From assembly GCF_020921035.1 (NCBI RefSeq), contig NC_063160.1, positions 19,689,595 through 19,753,594 of the forward strand: 64,000 nt of DNA, in the 5' to 3' direction. The notes beneath the pieces were generated by a model. That model did not search any database and was not told the origin of the DNA. It saw only the letters and a program-made list of their open reading frames with translations. Of this stretch, positions 35,388-50,331 are shown in pieces. Source of the DNA: Rhodamnia argentea (taxonomy: Eukaryota; Streptophyta; Magnoliopsida; Myrtales; Myrtaceae). The translations under genes were made by a program, and so were the position numbers. Each line of letters begins with the position of its first letter. The stretch's first letter is position 1.

Positions 35388-36220
35388 TTACGCGAAGCGG
35401 AATCCGAGAAAGGGACAGGACAGAAAGAGGAAATAGACACTCACCGGTACAGTGGGAGCGGCCGACGAACGCCTTCAAATTTAAAGTGGAAAGCCCGCGG
35501 TGCTGCTCTTACCTTGGTCGGTTCGGTCGCGGGTATATGCAGGAACGGTCACGGCCTCATCACGGATGGTTTCGGAAAGGAGATCCGCGCCCCTTCCGCC
35601 CTTTGTCGCCCGTGAGGGAGGCACCGTCGAGGCTGAAGAGCTGAACTGAGTTGTGGTGGAAGTGTTGCGGGCGCGCGACTGTCAACAGATAATCTATCAG
35701 CGGTGGATTGCTTAAAGGGCCGAAAGGAAACTCCATGGGCCGCTCGGTCTGCCCAGGCTTACCCCATGAAACGGGCCGATTCTACTGTGTATATATATAA
35801 ACAGGCTAGTTCAGAAAATGGCCGTTCTAGTCCCACTCCAATCTTTTGGAATGGGTCCACAAAATAGGTTTTATGGAACCAATTCATCCTTGAAATCGAT
35901 CATTCGTACTTTTAAATTTGTTGTGTTTCTTTGTTTCCCTATTCATGAAACAATCCGCCGGATCTTACAAATATTTTTGGATCGTAACTAAAGAATCGGT
36001 TGTGGCATATGAAGGAAGACGATCGGTTCTCTGACTGTAGAATCCGAATGAGACCCGACACAAAATCACCCCATTGCTGTTGTGTGGTACATGCATGATA
36101 TTTGAGGGATTTTAGGACCAATTTTGGCTTGTTTTCGTCCGAGGAGGTATCATCACTGAGATATAAATTGGGCAAGCTGAGAATAATGTATCGAACGCGT
36201 TTTCAAAAAAGTTGAAAAAC
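35388..36220. repeat. Copy A of an ~830-bp dispersed duplication
   Basis: Nearly identical to 41576-42406 in the same orientation, differing by scattered substitutions and small indels. Both copies start at TTACGCGAAG and end at GTTGAAAAAC. The unit carries, on the minus strand, a promoter-like region, a first coding exon and a splice donor of an unidentified gene. The two copies flank the COQ5 gene about 6.2 kb apart. Confidence 0.95.
35513..35736 (-). pseudogene. First-exon fragment of an unidentified gene, copy A (frameshifted)
   Basis: ATG at 35736 opens MEFPFGPLSNPPLIDYLL and continues through LFSLDGASL, but one extra C relative to copy B (in CGCCCGTGAG, near 35610) shifts the frame. 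A consensus donor (AAG|GTAAGA) follows at 35513. No downstream exon is found nearby. I do not recognise the protein. Confidence 0.6.
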
Positions 36221-36223
36221 TAA

Positions 36224-36439
36224 GGCTTCGTTTGTTCTGCTGAAAAATGAATGATTTAAAAAATATTTTCCTCAAAATGATCGCTTGTATCTCTTATAAA
36301 AATTAAAGAAGTAATGTTATTTGCGTTATTCACGAAAATATTTAGACATAAATTGTTATCAATAATGACAATTTCATTCACTAGCTAATTATTTCAAGCA
36401 GTTATTTATTTATTTTTTTGCAAAAAAAAAAACGAAGCC
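36224..36439. mobile_element. Possible small MITE abutting copy A
   Basis: GGCTTCGTTT at the left and AAACGAAGCC at the right form inverted ends around about 200 bp of AT-rich non-coding DNA. The left end falls at the border of copy A. No convincing target duplication was seen, so the call is tentative. Confidence 0.4.
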
Positions 36440-36487
36440 CGAGAATTCGAGGAGTTTTCTGACAAATTTTAATTACCAGTAGACCGA

Positions 36488-36738
36488 AGATATTTCCTGA
36501 AATTCAAAGCTTAGAATTTGGGGAATACAATTCACACGGCGAGATTCCAAGAGCCCAAATCCACAGGAAGCTATGAGTCGACTATGGCATAAACTAATCT
36601 TCTTCGTCTTTCCGAACCAAGCCAAGCGAATTGACACAGCATTCTGATTTCTCTCTCTCCCGCTCTGTATGAAATGGCTGAAAAAATAGCTCTTCCTCTT
36701 ATCCTGCCAAACCCGTCTTCCCTAACCACATCAGCTAC
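36488..36738 (+). pseudogene. Inverted copy of the PPR gene's leader and start codon
   Basis: This plus-strand segment matches the reverse complement of 34700-34970: 5'UTR, start codon and first codons of the PPR gene. The copied ATG (36674) reads MAEKIALPLILPNP, then loses about 15 nt relative to the gene and stops after 24 codons. It lies in opposite orientation about 1.5 kb upstream of the gene, with copy A between. It cannot encode PPR motifs. Confidence 0.85.
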
Positions 36739-36759
36739 TATGCCTTGAGCCAAATTTTT

Positions 36760-37351
36760 ATAATGAAATCTCACAATTGCATCTCAAAGTACTTGTTGGT
36801 CAAGTGATTACGTTGTTATTTCTTTATGTTGAAAATTATGGTTCAACTCTTGATGGATGCAAAAGTTTTTATTGCAACTTATAGAGGCTTTGGAACCGAT
36901 TAAGAACCGATTCCATCAATCCGGTTGGCCAGTAAAATCGGCACATTCAACCTCAAACTTGTAAACCAAACCTCTAATCAAACTTGCAAACCGAATCTGT
37001 CCTGGACCGCTTCTAGGTTTGCAGAACTCGAAACCAGATAGGTTCTTCCTAAAACCGATCTTGAACTGGTCGGTCCAGATTGATTCGGTCTGATTCTGGG
37101 GTAGAATTGAAAGCAAAGAACAGGACTCTCTACAGGGGCCATTGAAAGCATTCAATTGAACGCTAGCACTCATCTTAGATACAGAGACAAGAAAGCACTC
37201 AGAATCATTTCATGTCATGGACATAATGTTCTGAACGATACATATAGCAAAGAAATCTTGTGGACTGTAAACCTGACCCTACAGATTAGCAAATCAATTC
37301 CTTTTCCACCGTAGCCAAAATCTTTTCCAACAAAATTTCATTTGTGTCTGA
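36760..37351. other. Non-coding spacer upstream of the COQ5 stop
   Basis: Contains GGTTT/AACCG-rich words (36890-37090) typical of degenerate repeats and presumably the COQ5 3'UTR. No gene seen. Confidence 0.4.
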
Positions 37352-40277
<2,926 letters not shown>

Positions 40278-41161
40278 GGCAACTGCAAAAGATTGACCAT
40301 AAAAACCACAATGTAAGCCCTAAAAAATTTTGGGTCCTTCATGAAGTTAGCAAAATTCATAAGCTGAAACAACACTACAACAACCCAGTGCACGACAAGA
40401 GGTAAAACCAATCAGAAAGATCAATGTATTCATGCGTGACCCAGAGCATACCAAGAGGAAACTTCCATGGGAAAGATCAACGCATCCATGAGCAGGCAAC
40501 AATCATGAAGAAACTGATACCAAATTGGTGAGGAAGAAGAAGACCTAAAAATACCTTTCCCGGCGAAGATAGAAACTGACTAGACTGAGTTTCAAGCAGC
40601 TAGTTGTTGGAGAGGGACTACTACAACTACAGGTTTTCTCATTCAAAAAGACTTAGGAATTGAACCACATTGAAGGAAAAAATAAACACTACCCACGCCC
40701 CGAAAACCAGATAGCCTGTAGAAGGAAATGTTGTCAGTTTACGCAGATGGTGAGTGGACCAAGTGATTAAGAGATTAACGCCAATCAAACTTGGGCTTTC
40801 GCGATTCTACAACCATGAGGCTACACGTGGAGACATAGTCGTGACGAAAGTACTTGTCTATGAATTCAAAAACCCTCACGGTGAAGGTTCACATCGAGAT
40901 CCAACATCAAGTAATTAAGCGGTTTCATAGTTACCATTATTCAGATACCCAGAAACCAATGAACTGCATGCATATGCATCTCTGTAGCTATTTCGCTATT
41001 CTTCATGCTCATAAACATTAACGGCCAGCAATTAAATAGATCCACCACATAGGTATGCACCGACCATTACATTCCAAGAAATGGCATCAAATCAAACAAC
41101 CTCTCTGCAGCAATAACATTACCGCATTTCACATAAACATCAAGAACAGAGTTTGCCAACA

Positions 41162-41579
41162 CGGAATCAACATGAATTGGGTTTCCGATGATCCACCCAT
41201 GAACACCTTTTCCCAATTAAGAAAATTATGTTAACACAGTGAGATCAACAAACACATGGTATCTGATTGATCCAATTAAGAAGCACAGGACATGAAGAAC
41301 ACTAGTCAACCATTCATAAGACTTGATCTAATTAAGAAGCAGCAGAATCACCCAATGTCCAAAATGAACCGATGATCCAACTGCAAATACAAGCTCAATT
41401 ACCTCCCAAACAACACATTCAACTGTAAATTTTTCAATGAGGTTCAAGTGCTCTTGAATCACTCCGTAATAACAAATTGATTCTCTGAACGAACAAAGAC
41501 CCAGATGTTAGCCATTAGTCAAAATCAAGGAATGGGTCCTGGGTAGATGGGGTAGAAATCGTGACTCGTGAACAATTAC
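41162..41579. repeat. Direct repeat S, left copy (flanks copy B)
   Basis: From CGGAATCAACATG to GAACAATTA this non-coding segment is repeated almost exactly at 42406-42902. Copy B of the 830-bp duplication sits precisely between the two. Confidence 0.9.
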
Positions 41580-42406
41580 GCGAAGTGGAATCCGAGAAAG
41601 GGGCAGGACAGAAAGAGGAAATAGACACTCACCGGTACAGTGGGAGCGGCCGACGAACGCCTTCAAATTTAAAGTGGATAGCCCGCGGTGCTGCTCCTAC
41701 CTTGGTCGGTTCGGTCGCGGGTATATGCAGGAACGGTCACGGCCTCATCACGGATGGTTTCGCAAAGGAGATCCGCGCCCCTTCCGCCCTTTGTCGCCGT
41801 GAGGGAGGCACCGTCGAGGCTGAAGAGCTGAACTGAGTTGTGGTTGAAGTGTTCTGGGCGGCCGACTGTCAACAGACAATCTATCAGCGGTGGATTGCTT
41901 ATCGGGCCGAAAGGAAAATCCATGGGCCGCTCGGTCTGCCCAGGCTTACCCCATGAAGCGGGCCGATTCTACTGTGTGTATATATAAACAGGCTAGTTCA
42001 GAAAATGGCCGTTCTAGTCCCACTCCAATCTTTTGGAATGGGTCCACAAAATAGGTTTATGGAACCAATTCATCCTTGAAATCGATCGTTCGTACTTTTA
42101 AATTTGTTGTGTTTCTTTGTTTCCCTATTCACGGAACAATCCGCCGGATCTTACAAATATTTTTGGATCGTAACTAAAGAATCGGTTGTGGCATATGAAG
42201 GAAGACGATCGGTTCTCTGACTGTAGAATCCGAATGAGACCCGACACAAAATCACCCCATTGTTGTTGTGTGGTACATGGATGATATTTGAGGGATTTTA
42301 GGACCAATTTTGGCTTGTTTTCGTCCGAGGAGGTATCATCACTGAGATATAAATTGGGCAAGCTGAGAATAATGTGTCGAACGCGTTTTCAAAAAAGTTG
42401 AAAAAC
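41576..42406. repeat. Copy B of the ~830-bp dispersed duplication
   Basis: Same unit as 35388-36220. Relative to copy A it has single-base differences and keeps the first-exon frame intact on the minus strand. The minus-strand 78-codon frame at 42361-42125 is also kept in copy A with two residue changes, but I do not recognise it, and recent duplication alone could explain the similarity. Confidence 0.95.
41701..41923 (-). pseudogene. First-exon fragment of an unidentified gene, copy B (open)
   Basis: ATG at 41923 opens 74 codons (MDFPFGPISNPPLIDCLL, RPEHFNHNSVQLFSLDGASL, VPAYTRDRTDQ) up to a donor AAG|GTAGGA at 41701. It looks like a genuine first coding exon, but no later exon follows before the S repeat and COQ5 leader. 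It is therefore most likely a captured gene fragment. Function unknown. Confidence 0.55.
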
Positions 42407-42902
42407 GGAATCAACATGAATTGGGTTTCCGATGATCCACCCATGAACACCTTTTCCCAGTTAAGAAAATTATGTTAACACAGTGAGCTCAACATACACA
42501 AGGTATCTGATTGATCCAATTAAGAAGCACAGGACATGAAGAACACTAGTCAACCATTCATAAGACTTGATCTAATTAAGAAGCAGCAGAATCACCCAAT
42601 GCCCAAAATGAACCAATGATCCAACTGCAAATACAAGCTCAATTACCTCCCAAACAACACATTCAACTGTAAATTTTTCAAAGAGGTTCAAGTGCTCTTG
42701 AATCACTCCGTAATAACAAATTGATTCTCTGAACGAACAAAGACCCAGATGTTAGTATGGAGTGATTCAAGTGCTTTTGAATCACTCCGTAATAACAAAT
42801 TGATTCTCTGAACGAACAAAGACCCAGATGTTAGCCATTAGTCAAACTCAAGGAATGGGTCCTGGGTAGATGGGGTAGAAATCGTGACTCATGAACAATT
42901 AG
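42406..42902. repeat. Direct repeat S, right copy, with an internal ~80-bp duplication
   Basis: Repeats 41162-41579. Within it the segment ending CACTCCGTAATAACAAATTG and GACCCAGATGTTAG occurs twice in tandem (42704-42754 and 42785-42836), explaining its greater length. After GAACAATTA it continues into unique sequence, whereas the left copy continues into copy B. Confidence 0.9.
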
Positions 42903-43445
42903 GCGAGAACTTTAGAGACGGCTTCGATTCGAAACCATAGCGAACCCTACAGACGGCGTCTGCACGAACTCGCAAATAGAGTCGGTCACTCGTGTACCAA
43001 GCCTCTGCATGAATCATTGGATACCAAGCATAACTGAAGCTACCAATCCAACCCTTCAAATCGAGCCCCGCAAATTGTTTGGAAAGTACCTGCATACCTC
43101 GCGATTTCAAGACTTGTTGCTCGAGATCTTCACCGGCGACAAGAGGGTCGAGTCATCCCAGCCATACGAGGCGTCGCGTCGGGACGAGGAGGACAGTCGG
43201 GGGGCGATTGGAGTGGGTCGGTGGTTGTGCTCCGGGGTTTGCGGAACGATGGAAGAGCGCCGCGGCGTGATGTTTCAGAACCGAGCACGAGCAGTGAGCG
43301 CGAATGATGGAGATGGCGTCGGGGCGGGGGGGGCGGCTTGGGCTTTTAATTTTCGGGTCTGGATTAGGGTATTGTTGGGCCGGGTCGGGTCGGGTCGGGT
43401 GGGGGTGCGGGTGGGCCGGCGTGGACTTTTTGACACCCCTAGTAG
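42903..43445. other. GC-rich promoter-like region; possible untranslated exon on the minus strand
   Basis: Becomes GC-rich from 43120, with a (CGGGT)n stretch at 43376-43402. On the minus strand GCGAG|GTATGC (43100-43096) is a fair donor after a GC-rich run, so this could be a distal leader exon of COQ5 or of an unrelated transcript. Not resolvable here. Confidence 0.3.
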
Positions 43446-43746
43446 TGGTGGCCACGATTCGGAACCAGCCTGTTTCGATTCGCGGCCACCTGTGAACCGA
43501 AACTAGAACCTTAAGAGGCGGTTACGGTTCCGATTTTGAACCGGAGGTTCCGGGCCTATTCAAGGCCCGGTTTCGGTTCAAAATCGAAATGGAACCACCG
43601 ATTCGGGTTCCGATTCCGATTTTTAATTTTAATTTTTACATAATAAATTATCATATATAAATTATAATCAAGTTGTACGTTGTAATTAAATTTAGGGGGA
43701 AAAAAAGGAAGGTGAAATGGGCTTGAACTTAATGAATTATCACTAA

Positions 43747-44290
43747 GCGCCTACATATTTTATTGGAGATAGAAAAATCAAAACCCATGTAGTTCTTTTA
43801 CCATTGATAGATGCAACTTACCTCATCGTCAATCATCGCTACCCGTTCCGATACCTGTGACGGTGGTATCTCCATCATCATCGAAGAAATCGGCTTCATT
43901 ATTGCGGTCAATCTCTTGTTGTCAATGTTTAGCCTTTGTCCAATCACCGACACAAGCTTGAGCCTCCATTGAATTCGGATGTAATCTTGAACGTCGGTCT
44001 TTCAAAATATTACCTTCGGCGCCTACATATTTTATTGGAGATAGAAAAATCAAAACCCATGTAGTTCTTTTACCATTGATAGATGCAACTTACCTCATCG
44101 TCAATCATCGCTACCCGTTCCGATACCCGTGACGGTGGTATCTCCATCATCATCGAAGAAATCGGCTTCATTATTGCGATCAATCTCTTGTTGTCAATGT
44201 TTAGCCTTTGTTCAATCACCGACACAAGCTTGAGCCTCCACCGAATTCGGATGTAATCTTGAACGTCGGTCTTTCAAAATATTACCTTCA
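43747..44290. repeat. 272-bp tandem duplication inside the hAT element
   Basis: 43747-44018 and 44019-44290 are almost identical head-to-tail copies. The right copy overlaps the end of the transposase's C-terminal domain. Confidence 0.95.
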
Positions 44291-46253
44291 GAGCTAAATA
44301 CTTGTTCAATCGCAACCGTTGAATAAGGAGGTGCTAAAACCTGTCTTGCAATGAGAGCAAGAATTGGGAATTAGGTTGAATGCATCTTCTACTACTCTAA
44401 ATTTTGAAATCAGTGCTGCTTTCGAAATCACTAAACTCAAAAGAAATGGTTAAATAAATCTTTATTTCAGAAATATTACATGTTGCTCCATTTTTTTCTT
44501 TTTTTGCCTATTCATCAACATTTTGTACCCTCTATTAATGCTACCTAGGTCCCCGCTTTGTCTCATTATGTTGGGAAGATCTACCATCATCTATTAGATT
44601 ATATCTACTACAAAATTCATTATACAATTCTACTATTGCGTCTTTAGCTGCTGCTTGTATAGCTCTAACATTTACCGTTGTATTCAAATGTAAACATTCA
44701 TAATACATATTCATATAATCACATAAACCATCTAATCCTATACATGGATCGAAAACAAAAGCAACCAAATAAATAAGAGGAATGTCGGTATAATAATGCA
44801 ACCATTTTGTTCGCATTGTTATAATAGTCAGAGCTAATTGATCATCTTTTTCATATTCTTCAAAAACACCAGCAATATTAACACACTCTATTATAAATAA
44901 ATGAGTGATATGATAATAAATATCGGATAAAGTATAAGTTGCATCGTTAAAAACTTTTAAAAAATCTTTTTTTTTTGTTGCAAATATCTTACTCTCGTGG
45001 GAATAAATTAGTTTCAGAAACATAATTCGAAATAAACGTACATAATAAATTTTTAAGTGCAAAAGATTGATTAAACAACTCATATGTAGAATTTCGACGA
45101 GTTCGAACATCTTTTGAAATTTTTTTTTATTTTCTTTTATTTGCTTTACAAAATATGCCCAATTCTCTTATAATTTGGGAATGTTTTCATAAAAATTGAA
45201 TTGCTCTCTTTATTAGGTTGAGAAAAACATCAAAAGTTTGTAAATCATCTTGTACACATAAATTTAAAACATGGCAAGCACATCTAATATGAAAAAATTG
45301 TCCAACAAAAGCGAGTTTACAAATCTTTTCTACATCGGGAATGGAAGCGGTATTTGCCGCGGCATTATCGAAACCAACCGAAAAAATTTTATTAATCAAA
45401 TCGTATTCTTCTAAAACTTGTCTAATTACTTTATAAATATTATTGGCCGTATGCCTATCATAAAAAACTTGAAATGCAATAGCTATTTTTTGAATATTCC
45501 AATCGTCACATATTCAATGATATGTGATACCCATATAAGAATGAGTTTACAATGATCACTCCAAATGTCTCTAGCTATATGCACACGTCCATCAAAATTC
45601 ATAAAAAAAATTTTCAAATCTTTTTTTCCTTTTTTATAAAGCTCAATAATTTGGCGTTTAAGCGTATTTCTTGAAACAAATTGTACTTGCGGAGAACATG
45701 CAATGTTTATAAAATAATTAAAACAAAAATTTTCACCAAAATTAAACGGTAAACGTTCAATGATGGCAAATCTAGCTAATTCTTCTTTATAAACTTTTTT
45801 ATTGTAACGAAATAAATGAGAAGTGTTAGGATTGACGTATTCGGAAATTTGTTGTTGGTTGGTATCGATCTCCACTTGCGTTGCATGTTTCAACCTCGGA
45901 TGTCATTTAAATGTTCCATAGCCGCCTTCACTTGTAAATTTGTATATTACCCCACAATAGTTATATTTTACCCGATACTTATTTTCGCCTAAATGTTCAT
46001 TTGTGAAGTTTTCCCATATGTTGGATGTACCCTCCCGTTTCAGCTCCTTTCTTATTGAAATTTCTTCGACATTGATAGAAGGATGGAGACTTTCTTGCGT
46101 TGAGACGTGCTCGACATTGGGAATAACGTTGATATTATCATCATCGTCTATTCAATATGCAAAATCACGAGAATCATATTCATGAAGATAATTGGATTGC
46201 CCCATCCGAATCGGGCTTTTTTCCCTGTCACCAACTCTGCTTCCACTTGCCAT
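44150..46253 (-). pseudogene. Broken hAT transposase (BED finger and hATC dimerisation domain)
   Basis: The frame opens at 46253 (MASGSRVGDREKSP), with a BED-type finger region (SNIWENFT, NKYRVKYNYCG) in which the expected first Cys of the C-x2-C pair appears to be Tyr. RNase-H-fold pieces follow (DGRVHIARDIWSDH, FDNAAANTASI, RCACHVLNL). Near 44340-44200 comes the hATC motif (LAPPYSTVAIEQVFSSEGN, RRSRLHPNSVEAQACVG). Stop codons (for example after DFAY and before HPRLKH) and frameshifts break it repeatedly, so it cannot make active transposase. Confidence 0.85.
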
Positions 46254-46680
46254 TTTTTTTTAGAGAATTGAGCGGAAAGCGAATTTAAAAAATTGAGAGA
46301 ATTGAGCCAGGATTGAGAGAATTGAAAAAATTTGAGAGAAATTGTGAGAAAAAATGAAATATAGAAAGGGGTATTTATAAAGATTTAGGATAGTTTTAAT
46401 AAATTAAAAAAATAAAAAATAATAAAAGGGGAGGAGCCGCCGCTTGCAACGGTCAAAATGTCAGGAAAGAATTTAATTTTTTTTTTAGCCATTGGGCAAT
46501 GAGCCGGTTCGGAACCGGCCCGAGACCGTCGGTTCCAAGTCGGTTCCAAATGTTTAGGAACCGTAACCAGCCCGCATGGGCCGGGCTGGTTCCGATTCGG
46601 AACTTGTGGGCCCGGTTAACGGGCCCAAACCGGCCTGTGGCCACCACCTAGGCCCGTCGATTGCAAAATTCCAAAAGGAC

Positions 46681-46934
46681 GAAGTGGGAGCTTCGGAGAA
46701 GCAGGTGGAATGAAGTGAGTTTCGGCGGTCTCCGGCGTCATCGCATGCGACAGTCGGCCTGGGCCGGGACGATAGCGGAAGAAGACGATGATGAGTTCGA
46801 GCTTCATGAAGTGGGAGCTTCGGAGAAGCAGGTGGAATGAAGCGAGTTTCAGCGGTCTCCGGCGTCACTGCATGTGACGGTCGGCCTGGGCCGGGACGAT
46901 AGCGGAAGAAGACGATGATGAGTTCGAGCTTCAT
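46681..46934. repeat. 127-bp tandem duplication
   Basis: 46681-46807 and 46808-46934 are head-to-tail copies starting GAAGTGGGAGCTTCGG, differing at only a few positions. It lies just outside the right end of the hAT element. It is GC-rich and leaves a frame open on the minus strand, but I recognise no protein. Confidence 0.95.
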
Positions 46935-49900
46935 GAAGTGCGCGAGCCCATTTCTAAATACTGGTGGGCCCAATTTGTTTGGATAAAAAAGGGCTCGGAC
47001 TATATAAAGTGGGACGCACAGGGAATCGCCAAATTAAGGGCCCAACGTGAAAAGAATTATATCCTTCGACGACGGTGACACACCAAAAAAACCGACCAAT
47101 AGAAATAGAGAGCTCAAAATTATGAAGGAAAAGTTAATCGAGATGGTTGACCCAAAAAACAAAAGAACGAAAAAAAAAAAAGTCAGTCGAGATGCATATT
47201 ACAAGAGCAACAATATGATTGATTGATTACATCACATTAGTAGTAAACCACTATTTTTGTAGAATGATTTTTCTTTCTTGAGATGATCATAAGTTTCAAG
47301 TCGTAACGAAAGTATTTGTAATAGACCACGAATTGCAAGACCGGCCCTCTTGTCATGGTAAGTTATGCAATTGCGTTCTTGGGTGGAATCGGCGTGGTCT
47401 ACTAAAACCAATGAGTTGTTTTAAGGAGAACATCACAAAGGAAAAGAGAAAATGTCGTTCCTTGTAATGTAGCTCCAAGATGAAACCAAAACAAAGTGTT
47501 TTTTTTCTAATGAATAAAAAGATTGTCTTCAACGATGTAAAATGGTGCCAGTAAATTGGTGCAATGCCCGGCACGTGTCTAAGCAGAAGAGTCTTGCCCA
47601 AATGGAAAAAAAAAAAAAGAGTGAAGCCTCACTGGGATTTCTCCAGCGTTGGGACTAGCAGAGCCTTCGTCAATGCGAAGTCATTGTCACTTCTTACAAG
47701 GATCATTAATATCCTCGACCCCAAGAAGTCGAGAAAACCTGTCTGGCCGACACTTCTTTCATTTATACTCGCGCACGGGAAGAGTCAAACAAACTTAAAC
47801 TACTCATCGTGTAAGCCAGGATTAAGAACATCTCCACCTTTTCTGCAGCGATGCTGGAAGATGGAAAAACAGAGCATCAGCGAAGTGGGTGCCTACAAGT
47901 CAATGCATATAAGACTTGGAAAGCAAAAGAGTGGTGGTGGTCCGCATCGGTTTTCAGTGAGTCAAGAATGGCAAGTGCCCAGCTAAAACCCACGATCTTT
48001 AATTGCGAAGCCAGGACGCCCACGAGCGTTCTTGGAGTTAGCATCTCTGTTGTCCCTTTGAAGCTTGCCAAGGCTGAACATATTGGGGGTCGACAAAGCA
48101 GGTCAAAATCTAAACCTTGAATGGAAATATTACTCTGCAATCTCATGTTTCAAGGCACATACCGCATCTAGATCCACAAACTTTCGGCGAGTGCCGGCTA
48201 GTCCGCCTTTCGAGCCCCTACGAGTTCGGCTCCGAACAAAAGAAGCAACATTTGATAGCTTTCCAGTTCCACTGTACATGAATGCATAATTGTTTCTGTG
48301 TCAACCCAGAAAATAGGATGAAGGTGACCCTTCTGATTTGTACGTATCAAGAGATGCCATTGCCATTGCCATTTTTGTAGAAGTGTGAGTAGGTGGAGAG
48401 CTCAATGAAGGTCCCCCACGTCCACTTTTTGTCATCATTCTCGGACTATTAGCTAGCTGGCGTTTGAAGAATTTAGTTGTTTTCACGACTAATGAATCAA
48501 GCCCCAGATTTTCTTTTCCCTTCCCTTGACCAAACAAGGGAAAGAGCTAATGAATATGGAGGGCCTCCACAACCTTATTCTTCTCGACTTGTCTGCTTCA
48601 TTGGATTTAATATCAAGTCAAGCGCATCACTGAGAAGGGAGTGAAATATGTGCCTGGAGGCAAGAGAAGATAACATGTGTATCGTGTCCCTTCGATCCTT
48701 TAATGCCTGGACCTTCTCATGTGAAGATGATAGCTGGGACATGGAGAAGACCTTTTTTCTTCTGCGCATCTCTAGTTGTAGCTGGGAAGCACACTATGCG
48801 TCTAGTTTAGCGAATGTTTTGCTCGATGTAATGTAGCAATTTAAATGGGCTATGAAGAGTGCTTGACAAAAAGCGTCGGTTGTGTTGGACGATACCGCAA
48901 AACCATCATTTTGAAGGACACAACATGGGTTATGACTTATTAGATGTTTTAGCCACTGGACAAGCATCTATCAAGAGCACTTGCCCATAGGTTCTGGAGT
49001 TTCTCCAGTTCACACTTCGCAAACAGGTTGATTGCATGTTAAATGACAGAACTAATAACATTACTTACTAGACATCTTTTTGTCCGTCCCCTGTTTTGCC
49101 GCTAGTTCATCACATCCTGTCCCCCGAAAAACCAATATTTGGCCTTCTCCTTCACTCAAAATCGCATCATTGGAGATAAGTTTCGAGCCAGGACGAGAGA
49201 GATAGTCCCGGGGCTATGGGGTTTTGTTGTGCAGACTCTTATGTACCCAGTGGCTTCCAATTACTGTAAGACGTCATGCACAAGAATTAGCTTGAAAAAC
49301 ACAAGGCTACATGCAGCCAAACCAGAGACACACACCACAGCAGCTTATCACCCCACGTTGTGGTCCAATGAGCAGAGGGACTTTCAACAAAAGTAAAGAA
49401 CCTTTGACAAATGGTCGCAGGGAGCGACCCCCCCTCCCCCGTGGTCCATTGAAGACATCTCCCATCTGGGAACAGAAAAAAGAGAAAAGCTACCCCCAGC
49501 CTTCTTCACCGTGAGAGAATGGTAAAGAATATCACGCGTGTGGACATGGCTCAACTTACTGAGATTGTTCCAAAAACACTCTTCACCATAGGATAAACAT
49601 CTCTGACAGGAAAAAACAAGCAAATAAATAGAACATTCACTTAAGTTTTTCTACAGATTAAGCCGACCAACAATAAAGGTGAAGACTAAAGAAGGAGTAG
49701 AGCTGGAACTCCCTATAACGAGCCATTTCATACAGTGAATTACAATGCCTTCGTTCACACCTTTCAGTTTCAACAACTGTGCTAAAAGAAAACAACAATA
49801 CAATCAGAACCCTAACAATCTTACCTGGCAAGTGGGGAATTCACTTCCACCAGCCAGGCACCAGACACACAAAAATCCTTCAAAAGTCTACCACATGACA

Positions 49901-50331
49901 GTAAAAACCTCAAGACCCTAAAACTAACGGAACAGAATTAGTTTTGGAATCCTAGGGCGGATAGCAGTTTCCTTGTTACCACTACCGCCACTCGTCTAAG
50001 GAAAGGAATACCCCAGAACATAGTCGAAGGCCAATGGCTCCGCCACATCAAAGCATTACCATTCGGCTTTCTTGAATGGAAGGTAAACTAAAAAACAACC
50101 TCCATTGCTCTATTCCTACCCGGAATGTTGAGCTCCAACTCCCTAGTTGGATTCTGCACCAAAGAGTATAAAGATTCATCTAGGCCCAGGTCACAACCCT
50201 TTGAATGATTATGCTCTATTTACAGTCTAATAGAGGCATATAAAAAATCTACCTACCTCCTACCTAATATACCCTAGTTTGTCAGCCAACTAAAACTATC
50301 AACAATTGCCCTATTCTCATCCTAACAGTCA
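46935..50331. other. Intergenic region, no gene recognised
   Basis: Mixed-composition DNA with open frames up to 140 codons (47564-47986, plus) and A tracts at 47170 and 47605, but no domain or splice pattern I can support. Old gene fragments are possible. From about 49700 it includes the DUF620 3'UTR. Confidence 0.4.

Larger units (their letters stand above)
43446..46646 (-). mobile_element. Degenerate hAT transposon, ~3.2 kb
   Basis: The ends TGGTGGCCAC (43446-43455) and GTGGCCACCA (46637-46646) are inverted repeats. They lead into GGTTCCGG/CCGGAACC-rich subterminal DNA, typical of plant hAT elements. The 8-bp flanks are CCTAGTAG on the left and CCTAGGCC on the right, consistent with a decayed 8-bp target duplication. 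A broken transposase lies between on the minus strand. Confidence 0.75.

Noticed and set aside
42125-42361. 78-codon minus-strand frame conserved between the two 830-bp copies
   Set aside because: Conservation is fully explained by recent duplication of the whole unit, and I recognise no domain. Kept only as a remark.
43153-43506. Overlapping Pro/Arg- and Gly-rich frames of 100-165 codons on both strands
   Set aside because: They arise from GC-rich, (CGGGT)n-like sequence, and low composition complexity explains the openness.
46554-46973. 139-codon minus-strand frame
   Set aside because: It is produced by the 127-bp tandem duplication, read in different frames in the two copies, and by the hAT end; no recognisable protein.
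47564-47986. 140-codon plus-strand frame
   Set aside because: It begins without good context, runs through a poly-A tract, and shows no domain or similarity I recognise; overlapping minus-strand frames are equally plausible.
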